Below are positions 37,303-46,099 of a stretch of DNA of 64,000 bases, piece after piece. The notes under the pieces are model-generated. The model did no database searches. It saw only the letters and a list, made by a program, of their open reading frames with translations, and was not told where the DNA came from. Source of the stretch: Pseudomonas hormoni (GTDB lineage: Bacteria > Pseudomonadota > Gammaproteobacteria > Pseudomonadales > Pseudomonadaceae); assembly GCF_018502625.1 (NCBI RefSeq), contig NZ_CP075566.1, positions 315,001 through 379,000 of the forward strand, in the 5' to 3' direction. The position numbers were made by a program, and so were the translations under genes. Position 1 is the stretch's first letter. Each line of letters begins with the position of its first letter.

Positions 37303-38114
37303 CGCATTTACCTCTGTATTTATCAAGCCATTACATGGCCGGAGTTAATGGTGTTCAGCGGTCATAGTGCACTCGGAAGTTTGGGCGACAGGCGCCGCAA
37401 TGCCGTGTGCAGGCATATAAGTTCCGAGTGTCTAAATAAGTGCACTCAAGATGTGCGCAACTAGGCCTTATTATTATGATTTGCCCTGTTATGCAGCCGA
37501 GTCCTCTGATCAGAGGTCATCCGTGCAAAGGTCTTGCGCGCTCAATGCCAGGCCAGAAGCCCGTAAATCAAGCGGTTCGGGTGCTCGGGTGAGCACGTTT
37601 ATAGGGGCGCTGCCTTGGCCGTGTAGGGGATAGCAGTGATGCGTTATCTCCTGTCCTTCATGTGTTGCCCAAATCAGGGATTATGTAGCCAAAGTTATTG
37701 TGACAACTTCGCTACGTGATCTCTTCTCTGCGTAAGTTATCTCGTACATGTTCAGAGATAATCGTTACCGGTGGTATGAGCTACGCATTTGGACATAGTT
37801 CCAGTCCGCCCATCGCGAATTCTGAAATTTCTTGAAATATTGAGAAAGATGGCACTACTTTCAAACTGATGGCACTTGCTGTCTCACCCTTGTTACACGG
37901 GGCGATAAGCAGGAAAGATAGTTTTGTGCCACTACCGATAAAAAATTTCAGTGCCACTACTGAAAAAAATCATCGAAGTCGAGTGAAACTAAAGTTAGAA
38001 AACTGACCGATGGTTTTTTGGCGTCAAGAGGCTGGCGAATCAGGCGGGAAATTGTTGGACGATCGGACGCAGGCGCACGACGGAAAATTTGCTGTCGTGC
38101 GCCAATCAGGTGCG
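37303..38114 (-). promoter_or_regulatory. algD upstream control region (812 bp, low GC)
   Basis: No convincing gene lies between algD and yaaA. The segment is AT-richer than its surroundings. It contains a perfect inverted repeat CACTCGGAA (37370-37378) / TTCCGAGTG (37422-37430), a GTGCACTC direct repeat (37367-37374 and 37440-37447), and four TG(G/C)CACT boxes (37850, 37870, 37927, 37952). Minus-strand TAACTT sequences (37739-37734 and 37697-37692) resemble the AlgU -35 element GAACTT, but no good -10 follows at the right distance. In P. aeruginosa algD has a long leader and distant AlgR/AmrZ sites; by analogy this is the operon promoter region. Confidence 0.6.
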
Positions 38115-38894
38115 TTACTCGGGAGTGTGATCGCGAAGAAACACCAGGTTGTCCGGTTTGGACTGCTCGGCGCTGTATCGATAGCCTTGGACGTCGAATT
38201 GCTTGAGGGTGGCAGGGTCGTTGATGCGTTCTTCGATGACGAAGCGGCTCATCATGCCCCGGGCTTTTTTCGCGTAGAAGCTGATGATTTTGTACTGGCC
38301 GTTTTTCAGGTCTTTGAAATCGGTATTGATGATGCGGGCATTCAAGGTTGTGCGTTTGACCGCCGAGAAATACTCGTTGGACGCCAGGTTCAGCAGCACG
38401 TCATCACCCTGGTCGGCCAGGGCCTCGTTCAACCATTCGCTGATCCGCGTACCCCAGAAGGCATACAGGTCCTTGCCGCGGGCGTTGGGCAATTTGGTGC
38501 CCATTTCGAGGCGATACGGCTGCATCAGGTCCAGTGGACGCAACAGGCCATAAAGGCCGGACAACATGCGCAGATGCTGCTGGGCGTAATCGAAATCGGC
38601 TTCGCTAAAGGTCTGAGCGTTCAACCCGGTATAAACGTCACCCTTGAACGCCAGCAATGCCTGTTTGGCGTTTTCCGGTGTGAACGCCGGGGTCCAGCTG
38701 CCGAAACGCGCGGCGTTGAGCCCGCCGATTTTGTCGGAGACATGCATCAGCTCGCTGATCTGCGCTGGCGTCAGGTCGCGCAACTGCAGGATCAGCTCCT
38801 GGGAATGGTCGAGGTATTGCGGCTGGGTGAAGCGCTTGGTCGCCGGCGGTGTTTCGTAATCAAGGGTCTTGGCGGGGGAAATCACCATCAGCAT
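38115..38894 (-). CDS. yaaA: Peroxide stress protein YaaA
   Basis: The 259-residue DUF328 protein limits intracellular iron and oxidative DNA damage under peroxide stress; related members bind DNA. Family landmarks are [16 protein letters not shown] at the start, [29 protein letters not shown] and [14 protein letters not shown]. The length is typical. It is on the same strand as algD but 812 bp away, so it is not in that operon. Confidence 0.93.
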   Translation of the reverse strand: MLMVISPAKTLDYETPPATKRFTQPQYLDHSQELILQLRDLTPAQISELMHVSDKIGGLNAARFGSWTPAFTPENAKQALLAFKGDVYTGLNAQTFSEADFDYAQQHLRMLSGLYGLLRPLDLMQPYRLEMGTKLPNARGKDLYAFWGTRISEWLNEALADQGDDVLLNLASNEYFSAVKRTTLNARIINTDFKDLKNGQYKIISFYAKKARGMMSRFVIEERINDPATLKQFDVQGYRYSAEQSKPDNLVFLRDHTPE

Positions 38895-39009
38895 GAAGTC
38901 GTCTCCTTTAATGTGGGGGCGATTCTAGGGGGTTGTCCTTAATGACTCCAGCTATCAAGGCCATAGGTGATCGGCGGTGAGCCCGTTTCTCTTGGCGGGT
39001 AGAGACCAC

Positions 39010-39141
39010 TGTGGCGAGGGAGCTTGCTCCCGCTCGAGCGCGAAGCGGTCGCAAAATCGATGCGACGGTTTTTCCTGAAGGAATGAGGGTGCTGGTTTGG
39101 GGCTGCTTCGCAGCCCAGCGGGAGCAAGCTCCCTCGCCACA
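39010..39141. repeat. REPIN (GGCGAGGGAGCTTGCTCCC class)
   Basis: The arms GGCGAGGGAGCTTGCTCCC and its complement flank about 55 nt. It takes up most of the 309-bp divergent gap between yaaA and the deacetylase-like gene; the rest of that gap shows nothing recognisable. Confidence 0.9.
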
Positions 39142-39203
39142 GTGGGTTGGGTCAACCTGTATCAGCTATAGTGCCGCGCGGGTTTTGTTATGGAGACATC
39201 CCA

Positions 39204-40328
39204 TTGCGTATCGTTTTTCTTTTATCAGCCTGGCTATTGAGTTTCGGTGCCGTTGCGGCGCCGGGCGATGTGGCGACGCTCGATCGCAGCACCTGGCCGG
39301 AACAGCTCAGCAACCCGACCCTGTTCGATGTCGCCTCGCGCGCAGAGATTCTGATGTTCGCTCGTGTTCTGCTGGCCAGTGAATCGCTGGACGAAGCAAG
39401 CCTTGCCCAGCGCCTGGGCCTGCGCACGATCAATCTGGATTCGGTCAACAACCTGCGTCAGCGCCTGTGGCAACGCTTGCTGACCAATTACAACTTCGCC
39501 CAGCAAAGCTGCGATCAAGATGCTTCCTTCTGTTTTCTGGTCGAAGACATGGCCACCTTGCGCGAGCAAGCCGCCAAGTTTCAGGTCAGCGACGACAGCT
39601 ACTACATAAAGTGGGCCGAACCGAGCCGGCTGTTCCATGCGCAGTACCTCGACGAGCAGTTGCGCAAGGCGGCGCTGTTCCCGCAAACCAGCAGCGAAGT
39701 CGATCGTTTTGGCGACTACGAGCGCAACGGCGAGTCGATGCATGACCGGCTGTTCCTGTTGACCTTCGACAGCGCCGCCAATGCCGCGCCGGACAACACG
39801 GCGTGGGTCACCGAGTACCTGCGCAAGGCAAACATGACGGGTACGTTCTTCGTCCTTGGCAAGGATATTCAGGCGCGCCTGAGCGAGCGCTCAGTGGCGA
39901 GCCTGCAGGCGACTTACTCGACGCAGTGCATCGGCGTGCAAGGCTGGGAGTTCCGCTCCCACAGCCACTGGCAGGACTGGCAGGATTCGGTGCGGCGCAG
40001 TGCCGAACTGGTCAAGAGCAAATTGCCGGAGAACTACGTCCCGCTGTTCCGTCCGCCGGACGGCCAGCGCCGTCCGGACGCGGAAGGCTTCTTCAGGTCC
40101 CAGGGCTTGCAGGTGGCGCTGTGGGACATCGATGCCCAGGACGGCGCCGGCAAGCTCAAGGCCAACCAGAGCGCGCAGCGTGTGTTGACCCTGATGCTGT
40201 TGTGGCGGCATGGGGTGATCAACTTCAACATCAAGCAGGACGGAGTGAAAACGGCGATGCCCTGGCTCATTACGCAAACGGCGCCCAGTGGAATCGGTTG
40301 GGAGGACTGTCAGGACGGATTTCGCTGA
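39204..40328 (+). CDS. Exported polysaccharide-deacetylase-like protein with altered metal motifs
   Basis: The 374-residue protein starts at a TTG (39204) with GGAGA 8 nt upstream and has a signal peptide (LRIVFLLSAWLLSFGAVAAP). An N-terminal helical region (about 25-170) precedes a NodB-like domain (about 183-370). Its three motifs are LLTFDSAAN (residues 185-193) in place of TFDDG, RSHSHWQDW (251-259) in place of HxxxH, and LFRPPDGQ (281-288). The second Asp and the second His of the usual metal triad are absent, so it may use a different site or be a non-catalytic binding protein. Confidence 0.78.
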   Translation: MRIVFLLSAWLLSFGAVAAPGDVATLDRSTWPEQLSNPTLFDVASRAEILMFARVLLASESLDEASLAQRLGLRTINLDSVNNLRQRLWQRLLTNYNFAQQSCDQDASFCFLVEDMATLREQAAKFQVSDDSYYIKWAEPSRLFHAQYLDEQLRKAALFPQTSSEVDRFGDYERNGESMHDRLFLLTFDSAANAAPDNTAWVTEYLRKANMTGTFFVLGKDIQARLSERSVASLQATYSTQCIGVQGWEFRSHSHWQDWQDSVRRSAELVKSKLPENYVPLFRPPDGQRRPDAEGFFRSQGLQVALWDIDAQDGAGKLKANQSAQRVLTLMLLWRHGVINFNIKQDGVKTAMPWLITQTAPSGIGWEDCQDGFR

Positions 40329-40664
40329 AAGGGTAAAACCCAGCAAACATTGGAGGAAGGGTGATTTTGAGCGGAATTTCGATGCAGGCGGACTTCCGAC
40401 TTTAACGGGGTGATGGCCATCCGCCTAGTGCTATTGGTCACTCTGAAAAATAAACTTCAAAAAAACGTCAAAGTGCTTTTTTCTGTCATGGGTTTTGGAG
40501 TATTACGAAGACAGACCGCCGAAACCTGCAACACAGGTGGCGTCTCCCAAGACCCCGCTATGGATGCAGTTCACTTGAGTCCCCGCAGGTGAATTCGGTA
40601 GTCACTTCGAGGCGCAGCACCGCCAAGGTATTGCGTCGAATGGCTCCCACAAAGGTGACCGAGT
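40329..40664. other. 336-bp gap upstream of the PhoH gene, nothing recognised
   Basis: No open frame with a family resemblance, REP element or strong hairpin was seen. An AT-rich patch near 40440-40480 could hold the phoH promoter. An AGGTGA ribosome site lies just before the next ATG. Confidence 0.5.
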
Positions 40665-42059
40665 ATGGATGATCACGGACGTAGTTCTTCCTCCAACCAG
40701 CCAATCCTTTATGTACTCGATACCAACGTATTGATTCACGATCCAAACGCCCTGCTTAACTTCGAAGAACACCACGTCGCGATCCCGATGACCGTGCTTG
40801 AGGAGCTGGACAAGCTCAAGAGCGGGCATCACAGCGTGGCTGCGGAATGCCGTCAGGCGATTCGCCTGATCGACAAGACCCTGGGCGATGCCAGCCCTGA
40901 AGACGTTGAACTGGGTGTACCGATCCAGCGTGGAAAAAGTGGGCCAAAAGGTTTGCTGTCAATTCTGATGAGCAAACGTGCCGAACCGAACATCATTCTT
41001 CCCGAGCACCTGAACGACAACATCATCATCAACCAGTTGATCGACCTGCACGCGCGCGAACCCAAGCTGCCCGTGGTGCTGGTCACCAAAGACATCAACA
41101 TGCGCCTCAAGGCCCGTGCGTGCGGGATCGCGGCCGAGGACTACAGCACTGACCAACTGGTTGACGACGTATCGCTGCTGCCCAATGGCTACCACACCAT
41201 GGCCGGGTCCTTCTGGGACCTCGTAAGGAATGTCGAAACCCGTCAGGATCACGGCCGCACCTGGCACCAGGTGAAAATGATCGACAACCTGCCGGCAGTG
41301 CATATCAACGAGTTCATCATCGACGAACAGGGTTTTGTCGGCTGGATCAAGGAGATCGACGAGGACAAGCTGCTGATTCTCGACCTGCATCAGGAGCCCC
41401 TGTTGCACCAGGAAGCCTGGGGCCTGAAACCGCGTGACATCTATCAAAGCCTGGCGCTGTACGCCTTGCTCGATCCGGATATCCACCTGGTCAACCTGAC
41501 CGGGGCAGCAGGTTCCGGTAAAACCATCCTCGCACTGGCGGCGGCGATCGAGCAGACCATGGTCAGCAAACGCTATCGCCGGATCATCGCGACTCGTAGC
41601 GTGCAGGGTCTGGACCAGGAGATCGGCTTCCTGCCCGGCACCGAAGCGGAAAAAATGGAGCCTTGGCTGGGCGCCATCACCGATAACCTCGAAGCCTTGC
41701 ACATGGATGACGAAAACACCCATGGCAGCGTCGATTACATCCTGAGCAAAGTGCCGTTGCAGTTCAAATCCCTCAACTACATCCGGGGCCGCAGCTTCCA
41801 GCAGAGTCTGATTCTGATCGATGAATGCCAGAACCTCACGCCGCACCAGATGAAAACCATCATCACCCGTGCGGGCGCCGGTTCCAAAGTGGTGTGCCTG
41901 GGCAACCTGGCGCAGATCGACACCCCTTACCTGTCCGCGACCAGCTCCGGGCTGACTTACCTGACTGAACGCTTCAAGGACTTCCCGAACGGCGTCCACA
42001 TCACCCTGCAAGGGGTGCCTCGTTCGATTCTGGCCGAATACGCCGAATCGCATTTGTAA
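40665..42059 (+). CDS. PIN-PhoH ATPase (PhoH family)
   Basis: The 464-residue protein joins an N-terminal PIN RNase domain (about 13-155; LYVLDTNVLIHDP with D19, LEELDKLK and TKDINMRLKA) to a PhoH ATPase domain (about 255-460). Walker A is GAAGSGKT at 280-287 and Walker B is ILIDEC at 383-388. This is the PhoH2 layout, proposed to act as an RNA helicase-RNase. It is followed by a strong terminator, so it is probably alone in its unit. Confidence 0.92.
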   Translation: MDDHGRSSSSNQPILYVLDTNVLIHDPNALLNFEEHHVAIPMTVLEELDKLKSGHHSVAAECRQAIRLIDKTLGDASPEDVELGVPIQRGKSGPKGLLSILMSKRAEPNIILPEHLNDNIIINQLIDLHAREPKLPVVLVTKDINMRLKARACGIAAEDYSTDQLVDDVSLLPNGYHTMAGSFWDLVRNVETRQDHGRTWHQVKMIDNLPAVHINEFIIDEQGFVGWIKEIDEDKLLILDLHQEPLLHQEAWGLKPRDIYQSLALYALLDPDIHLVNLTGAAGSGKTILALAAAIEQTMVSKRYRRIIATRSVQGLDQEIGFLPGTEAEKMEPWLGAITDNLEALHMDDENTHGSVDYILSKVPLQFKSLNYIRGRSFQQSLILIDECQNLTPHQMKTIITRAGAGSKVVCLGNLAQIDTPYLSATSSGLTYLTERFKDFPNGVHITLQGVPRSILAEYAESHL

Positions 42060-42073
42060 CTGCGTCACCAAAA

Positions 42074-42103
42074 CCGGGCGGCCCCAAAGCCGCCCGTTTT
42101 TTT
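42074..42103 (+). terminator. Rho-independent terminator after phoH
   Basis: A GGGCGGC stem with CCCAAA loop and GCCGCCC arm is followed by seven T residues, 15 nt after the phoH stop. Confidence 0.92.
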
Positions 42104-42118
42104 ATGCCCATCCACCCT

Positions 42119-42192
42119 TGTAGGAGCGAGGCTTGCCCGCGAAGCTTTTGGCGGACGTGAGGACGCCTTCGCGGGCAAGCCTCGCTCCTACA
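42119..42192. repeat. REPIN (TAGGAGCGAGGCTTGCCCGC class)
   Basis: Two perfect inverted arms TAGGAGCGAGGCTTGCCCGC flank about 25 nt between the phoH terminator and moaC. Confidence 0.92.
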
Positions 42193-42275
42193 GAGGACTT
42201 CGGCGCTCAATAATCTTGCGTGCGGAAATTTGACCCACAGGTTTACAATCGAGGCTCTTGATCAGGAGTAACCCT

Positions 42276-42749
42276 GTGCTGACTCATCTCGATTCCCAAG
42301 GTCGCGCCAACATGGTCGACGTCACTGAAAAAGCCGTGACGTTCCGTGAAGCGACGGCCCAGGCGCTGGTGCGCATGCTGCCCGAAACCCTGCAGATGAT
42401 CGTCAGTGGCGGCCATCCCAAGGGTGATGTCTTCGCCGTGGCGCGCATCGCCGGCATTCAGGCGGCAAAGAAAACCAGCGACCTCATTCCCCTGTGCCAC
42501 CCGCTGATGCTCACTGGCGTCAAAGTCGAGCTCAGCGCTGAAGGTGACGACACCGTGCGCATCGTTGCGCGCTGCAAACTGTCCGGGCAGACCGGCGTCG
42601 AGATGGAAGCGCTGACCGCCGCGAGCGTTGCCGCGCTGACCCTCTACGACATGTGCAAGGCCGTCGATCGCGGCATGACCATTGAAAGCGTGCGCCTGCT
42701 GGAGAAACTCGGCGGCAAGAGCGGCCATTTCCAGGCGGATCAGCCATGA
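42276..42749 (+). CDS. moaC: Cyclic pyranopterin monophosphate synthase MoaC
   Basis: The 157-residue enzyme acts with MoaA to make cyclic pyranopterin monophosphate for molybdenum cofactor. Typical segments are [42 protein letters not shown], and [21 protein letters not shown] with the catalytic Asp/Lys in [11 protein letters not shown]. The GTG at 42276 follows CAGGAG and is the likely start. It overlaps moaD by 4 nt (ATGA). Confidence 0.96.
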   Translation: MLTHLDSQGRANMVDVTEKAVTFREATAQALVRMLPETLQMIVSGGHPKGDVFAVARIAGIQAAKKTSDLIPLCHPLMLTGVKVELSAEGDDTVRIVARCKLSGQTGVEMEALTAASVAALTLYDMCKAVDRGMTIESVRLLEKLGGKSGHFQADQP

Positions 42750-42988
42750 ACGTCACCGTGAAGTTTTTCGCTCGTTATAGAGAAGCACTGGGCGTCGACT
42801 CAGTAAAGGTCGAAGGTGACTTCGCCACGGTCGATGACGTTCGCGCGTTGTTGGCCAAGCGTGATGGCGCCGATGTGTTGAGCGAGCAGAACCTGATGTG
42901 CGCCCGCAACGAAGACCTCTGCCAACTCGACGAGCCGGTCAGCGATGGCGATGAAGTGGCGTTCTTTCCGACCGTGACCGGAGGCTGA
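42746..42988 (+). CDS. moaD: Molybdopterin synthase sulfur carrier MoaD
   Basis: The 80-residue ubiquitin-like protein ends in the required TVTGG (Gly-Gly) for thiocarboxylation. It opens [20 protein letters not shown]. It carries the sulfur for molybdopterin synthesis with MoaE and is translationally coupled to moaC. Confidence 0.95.
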   Translation: MNVTVKFFARYREALGVDSVKVEGDFATVDDVRALLAKRDGADVLSEQNLMCARNEDLCQLDEPVSDGDEVAFFPTVTGG

Positions 42989-42991
42989 GCC

Positions 42992-43444
42992 ATGGCCATT
43001 CGTGTGCAATCCACGGCGTTCGATCCGGGCGCTGAAGTCAACGCCATGCACGCCGCCAATGTCGGTGTCGGGGCGGTGGTGAGTTTTGTCGGCTACGTGC
43101 GCGACTTCAATGACGGGCTAGACGTGGCCGGGATGTTTCTTGAGCACTACCCGGGCATGACCGAAAAGGCCCTTGGCAAGATTGCCACCGAGGCCGAGCA
43201 GCGCTGGCCGTTGCTCAAGCTGGAAGTGCTGCATCGCATCGGCGCGCTGGAGCCGGGCGAGCCGATCGTCTTCGTCGGCGCCGCCAGCGCTCACCGCCAG
43301 GCGGCGTTCGACGCCTGCGCCTTTGTCATGGACTACCTGAAAACCCGTGCGCCGTTCTGGAAGAAGGAAAACACCAGTGATGGTGCGCGTTGGGTAGAGG
43401 GGCGTGACAGTGATCATGCGGCGGCGGATCGCTGGAAGCAGTGA
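42992..43444 (+). CDS. moaE: Molybdopterin synthase catalytic subunit MoaE
   Basis: The 150-residue subunit inserts dithiolene sulfur into cyclic pyranopterin monophosphate. The family segments GAVVSFVGYVRDFNDG, LEHYPGMTEKAL, AHRQAAFDACAFVMDYLKTR and PFWKKE (catalytic lysine region) are present. It begins 3 nt after moaD. Confidence 0.96.
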   Translation: MAIRVQSTAFDPGAEVNAMHAANVGVGAVVSFVGYVRDFNDGLDVAGMFLEHYPGMTEKALGKIATEAEQRWPLLKLEVLHRIGALEPGEPIVFVGAASAHRQAAFDACAFVMDYLKTRAPFWKKENTSDGARWVEGRDSDHAAADRWKQ

Positions 43445-43468
43445 TTCCTGCGGAGTCTACAAATACGC

Positions 43469-43561
43469 CTTCGCGGGCAAGCCTCGCTCCTACAAGAATT
43501 GCGTCGTTCACATAATGTATGAACGACGCGATTCTTGTAGGAGCGAGGCTTGCCCGCGAAG
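43469..43561. repeat. Near-perfect long palindromic REPIN after moaE
   Basis: Arms TAGGAGCGAGGCTTGCCCGC are inverted as in other copies, but here the spacer is palindromic too, giving stems of about 40 bp with one mismatch around CATAATGTA. The rest of the 306-bp gap to the next gene shows no gene. Confidence 0.92.
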
Positions 43562-43750
43562 AGGCGATCCGCAACACCTAATGTCCTCCTGACTCACCAC
43601 CCGACCATCGGCCAGGCACACCCCTGTCTGCCCGATTGACGACTAATACATAAAAGTCCAGTATGGAATTATAAGTACAAAAAAAGGCTTCTCCTGTTTC
43701 CGCTCTTCATCTGTCTTGCCAAACCAACAACAACCCGCGAGAGAACGAAC

Positions 43751-44527
43751 ATGAAGAAATTCCCCCTCATCACCGGTCTGGCCCTGAGCCTGTTGGCGTG
43801 CAGCACTTTGTTCGCCGCCGAGAAAACCCTGCGCATCGGCATCGAAGCGGCTTACCCGCCGTTCGCGTCCAAAACCGACAAAGGCGAAATCGTTGGTTTC
43901 GACTACGACATCGGCAATGCCCTGTGCGCGCAGATGCAGGTCAAGTGTGTCTGGGTCGAAGGTGAGTTCGATGGCCTGATTCCTTCCCTGAAAGTGAAGA
44001 AAATCGACATGGCGCTGTCGTCCATGACCATCAACGAAGACCGCAAGAAGTCGGTGGACTTCACCCACAAGTACTACTTCACTTCATCGCGTCTGGTGAT
44101 GAAAGAAGGCGCAACCGTGGATGATCAATACGCCAGCCTCAAGGGCAAGACCGTCGGCGTGCAGCGCGCGACCACCACCGACCGTTACGCCACCGAGGTG
44201 TTTGAACCGAAGGGCATCAACGTCAAGCGTTACGGCAACAACGAAGAGATCTACATGGACCTGGCGGCCGGTCGCCTCGATGCCATTTTTGCCGACACCA
44301 TCCCGCTGAATGACTTCCTGACGATGCCGCGTGGCAAGGGTTATGCCTTTGTCGGGCCGGAGCTCAAGGATCCGAAATACGTGGGCGAGGGCGCCGGGAT
44401 TGCAGTGCGCAAGGGCAACACCGAGTTGGTCAGCCAGCTGAACACGGCCATCGACGGCATTCGCGCCAGTGGCGAGTACCAGAAGATTTCGGACAAGTAC
44501 TTCAAGTCTGATATCTACGGCGACTGA
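43751..44527 (+). CDS. Cationic amino-acid ABC transporter substrate-binding protein (ArgT/AotJ-like)
   Basis: The 258-residue periplasmic protein has a signal peptide (about 1-22, ending LFAA) and the SBP family 3 fold. The opening [31 protein letters not shown], the binding-site segment [16 protein letters not shown] and the hinge FADTIPLND fit lysine/arginine/ornithine binding proteins. No permease or ATPase genes are next to it in the window, so it is an orphan or works with a pump elsewhere. The exact ligand is inferred. Confidence 0.88.
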   Translation: MKKFPLITGLALSLLACSTLFAAEKTLRIGIEAAYPPFASKTDKGEIVGFDYDIGNALCAQMQVKCVWVEGEFDGLIPSLKVKKIDMALSSMTINEDRKKSVDFTHKYYFTSSRLVMKEGATVDDQYASLKGKTVGVQRATTTDRYATEVFEPKGINVKRYGNNEEIYMDLAAGRLDAIFADTIPLNDFLTMPRGKGYAFVGPELKDPKYVGEGAGIAVRKGNTELVSQLNTAIDGIRASGEYQKISDKYFKSDIYGD

Positions 44528-44534
44528 TCAACCG

Positions 44535-44598
44535 CATCGCCAGCAGGCTGGCTCCCACAGTTGAATGCATTCCAAATGGGAGCCAGCCTGCTGGCGAA
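44535..44598. repeat. REPIN (TGGGAGCCAGCCTGCTGGCG class)
   Basis: The arms CGCCAGCAGGCTGGCTCCCA and its complement flank about 20 nt. Its arms match one arm of the algK copy. Confidence 0.9.
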
Positions 44599-44761
44599 GC
44601 GGTCGTGGGATCATGCAAAGCTCTGGAAATAGCCCGAATTTAATCCCTTCTTAACCGCCTTATCGTTTATTTCCCGACATCTATTCCATGCGTCCCGGGC
44701 TCTCCAAGGTCCGGGCCAGCGTGTAGACTTCCGGTCAATCGATATCTAGAAGGGAAACGCA

Positions 44762-45271
44762 ATGAGCGAGGAAACAATGCGGTTGGGCCGTGAGCGGCGC
44801 TACCTGGTGTTGCTGGGTATCATCTGCCTGGCGCTGATCGGTGGCGCGCTGTACATGCAAATCGTACTGGGCGAGGCGCCATGCCCGCTGTGCATCCTGC
44901 AACGCTATGCCTTGCTGCTGATCGCCATCTTCGCGTTCATCGGCGCGGCAATGCGCACCCGTCGCAGCATCACGGTGTTTGAAACCCTGGTGGTGATCTG
45001 CGCCCTGGCAGGCGTCGGGGTGGCCGGGCATCACGTCTATACCCAGTTCTATCCGGCGGTCAGCTGCGGCATCGATGTGTTGCAGCCGATTGTCGACGGT
45101 CTGCCGTTGGCGAAGATCTTCCCGCTGGGGTTCCAGGTCGACGGTTTCTGCTCCACGCCGTACCCGCCGATCCTCGGTCTGTCGCTGGCACAGTGGGCGT
45201 TGATCGCGTTTGTCCTGGTGGTGGTGCTGGTGCCGCTGCTCACTTCGCATAACCGCAAGAAGCTGCGCTGA
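44762..45271 (+). CDS. dsbB: Disulfide bond formation protein DsbB
   Basis: The 169-residue inner-membrane protein has four helices. It reoxidises DsbA and passes electrons to quinones. The first cysteine pair is C41-P-L-C44 in EAPCPLCILQRYAL, and the second loop has C102 and C130 (VSCGIDV and GFCSTPYPP). It is next to the ubiquinol oxidase operon, a sensible quinone-linked setting but not proof of co-regulation. Confidence 0.93.
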   Translation: MSEETMRLGRERRYLVLLGIICLALIGGALYMQIVLGEAPCPLCILQRYALLLIAIFAFIGAAMRTRRSITVFETLVVICALAGVGVAGHHVYTQFYPAVSCGIDVLQPIVDGLPLAKIFPLGFQVDGFCSTPYPPILGLSLAQWALIAFVLVVVLVPLLTSHNRKKLR

Positions 45272-45304
45272 GGTCATTCGCCCCATCGCCGCGTGACACA
45301 AAAA

Positions 45305-45343
45305 AACGCCCCGGTCCTCGTTGAGAGGGCCGGGGCGTTTTGC
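45305..45343 (+). terminator. Rho-independent terminator after dsbB
   Basis: The stem AACGCCCCGGTCCTC / GAGGGCCGGGGCGTT, with small mismatches, is followed by TTT and lies 35 nt after the dsbB stop. Confidence 0.88.
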
Positions 45344-46099
45344 ATTTCAGAGGCCGGGTAAAAAGATCGTGATGTGCGGCAACGAGGGGTGCGACACATG
45401 TGCGACATGTTGTCACAGCACGAGTGTCGCAAGGCATTTCTGCGTGCCGGATTGGTACAGGTCTGCGCAATGAAATTGGTCTTTTGCCGCGTCTGCCGAT
45501 TTCCATCCCCGTAACCCGGAACAGGCAGTTTTAACAGGCCCTGGCGAATTGCCAGAGCCCTTGTCACATGGGGGCTTGGGCAGGGTCGAAGGGGATGGCA
45601 GAGCCTTCGATACTGTCTGAACTGGGTGTGGTAGACCTACTATTTTTGGTGTTTTTGTTGAGAATCAATTTCGATAACATGGCGCACTTTTGCAAAAAGC
45701 GTCAAGGATTGTTGCTGGAATGGATAAAAATTATTTCGGGATGAGACATGGTTTATGAATCGTTACATATCTACAATCGCCCGCACTGAATTCCCGGCAC
45801 TGCTCACCCTGACTCAGGTGCATGAGCAGCAATAGGACGTCGAGAGGCCGAGTGGCTTCATGCGACGCCTCTGGTGTCGGTGCCTTCCAACTATCCGCAC
45901 CAAATGGAATTGGTCTGTAACAAGGCCTTTGACCACGAATTCGAATAAGAACTCACCGCTGGCCCAGGATTTGTCGAGCAGCATCTGACGCGCGACGGGC
46001 AGCCCTTATTCAATCCAAGAAAATGCCAACCCTTGGCAGGGTGAAGTGTTGGCGATCAAAACCCAACTGCATTGCGCAAGCTGCTTTAGAGGTCGTGAG
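45344..46099. other. Long gap before cyoA with repeats and a possible decayed coding remnant
   Basis: No intact gene was found. TGCGACA occurs at 45390 and 45401 with its complement TGTCGCA at 45425. A weak Fur-like sequence GAGAATCAATTTCGATAAC lies at 45660-45678 (11 of 19 matches). From about 45755 to 46060 several short frames have coding-like composition but are broken by stops, including a 26-codon frame MNRYISTIARTEFPALLTLT at 45755-45835 and fragments PLVSVPSNYPHQMELVCNK and [14 protein letters not shown]. They may be remnants of one decayed gene, but no family was recognised. Confidence 0.4.

Noticed and set aside
37401..37424. Minus-strand GAACTT (37424-37419) as the AlgU-dependent algD promoter
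   Set aside because: The -35 match is perfect, but no TCTGA-like -10 is found 16-17 nt downstream. It also lies in an inverted repeat, so I do not call a promoter there.
37692..37745. TAACTT elements 390-430 bp before algD as AlgU promoters
   Set aside because: The distance resembles the long P. aeruginosa leader, but the -35 has a mismatch and the -10 does not match, so it is mentioned only within the control region.
45660..45678. Fur box before cyoA
   Set aside because: Only 11 of 19 positions match, the site is over 400 bp from cyoA, and the context is not iron uptake.
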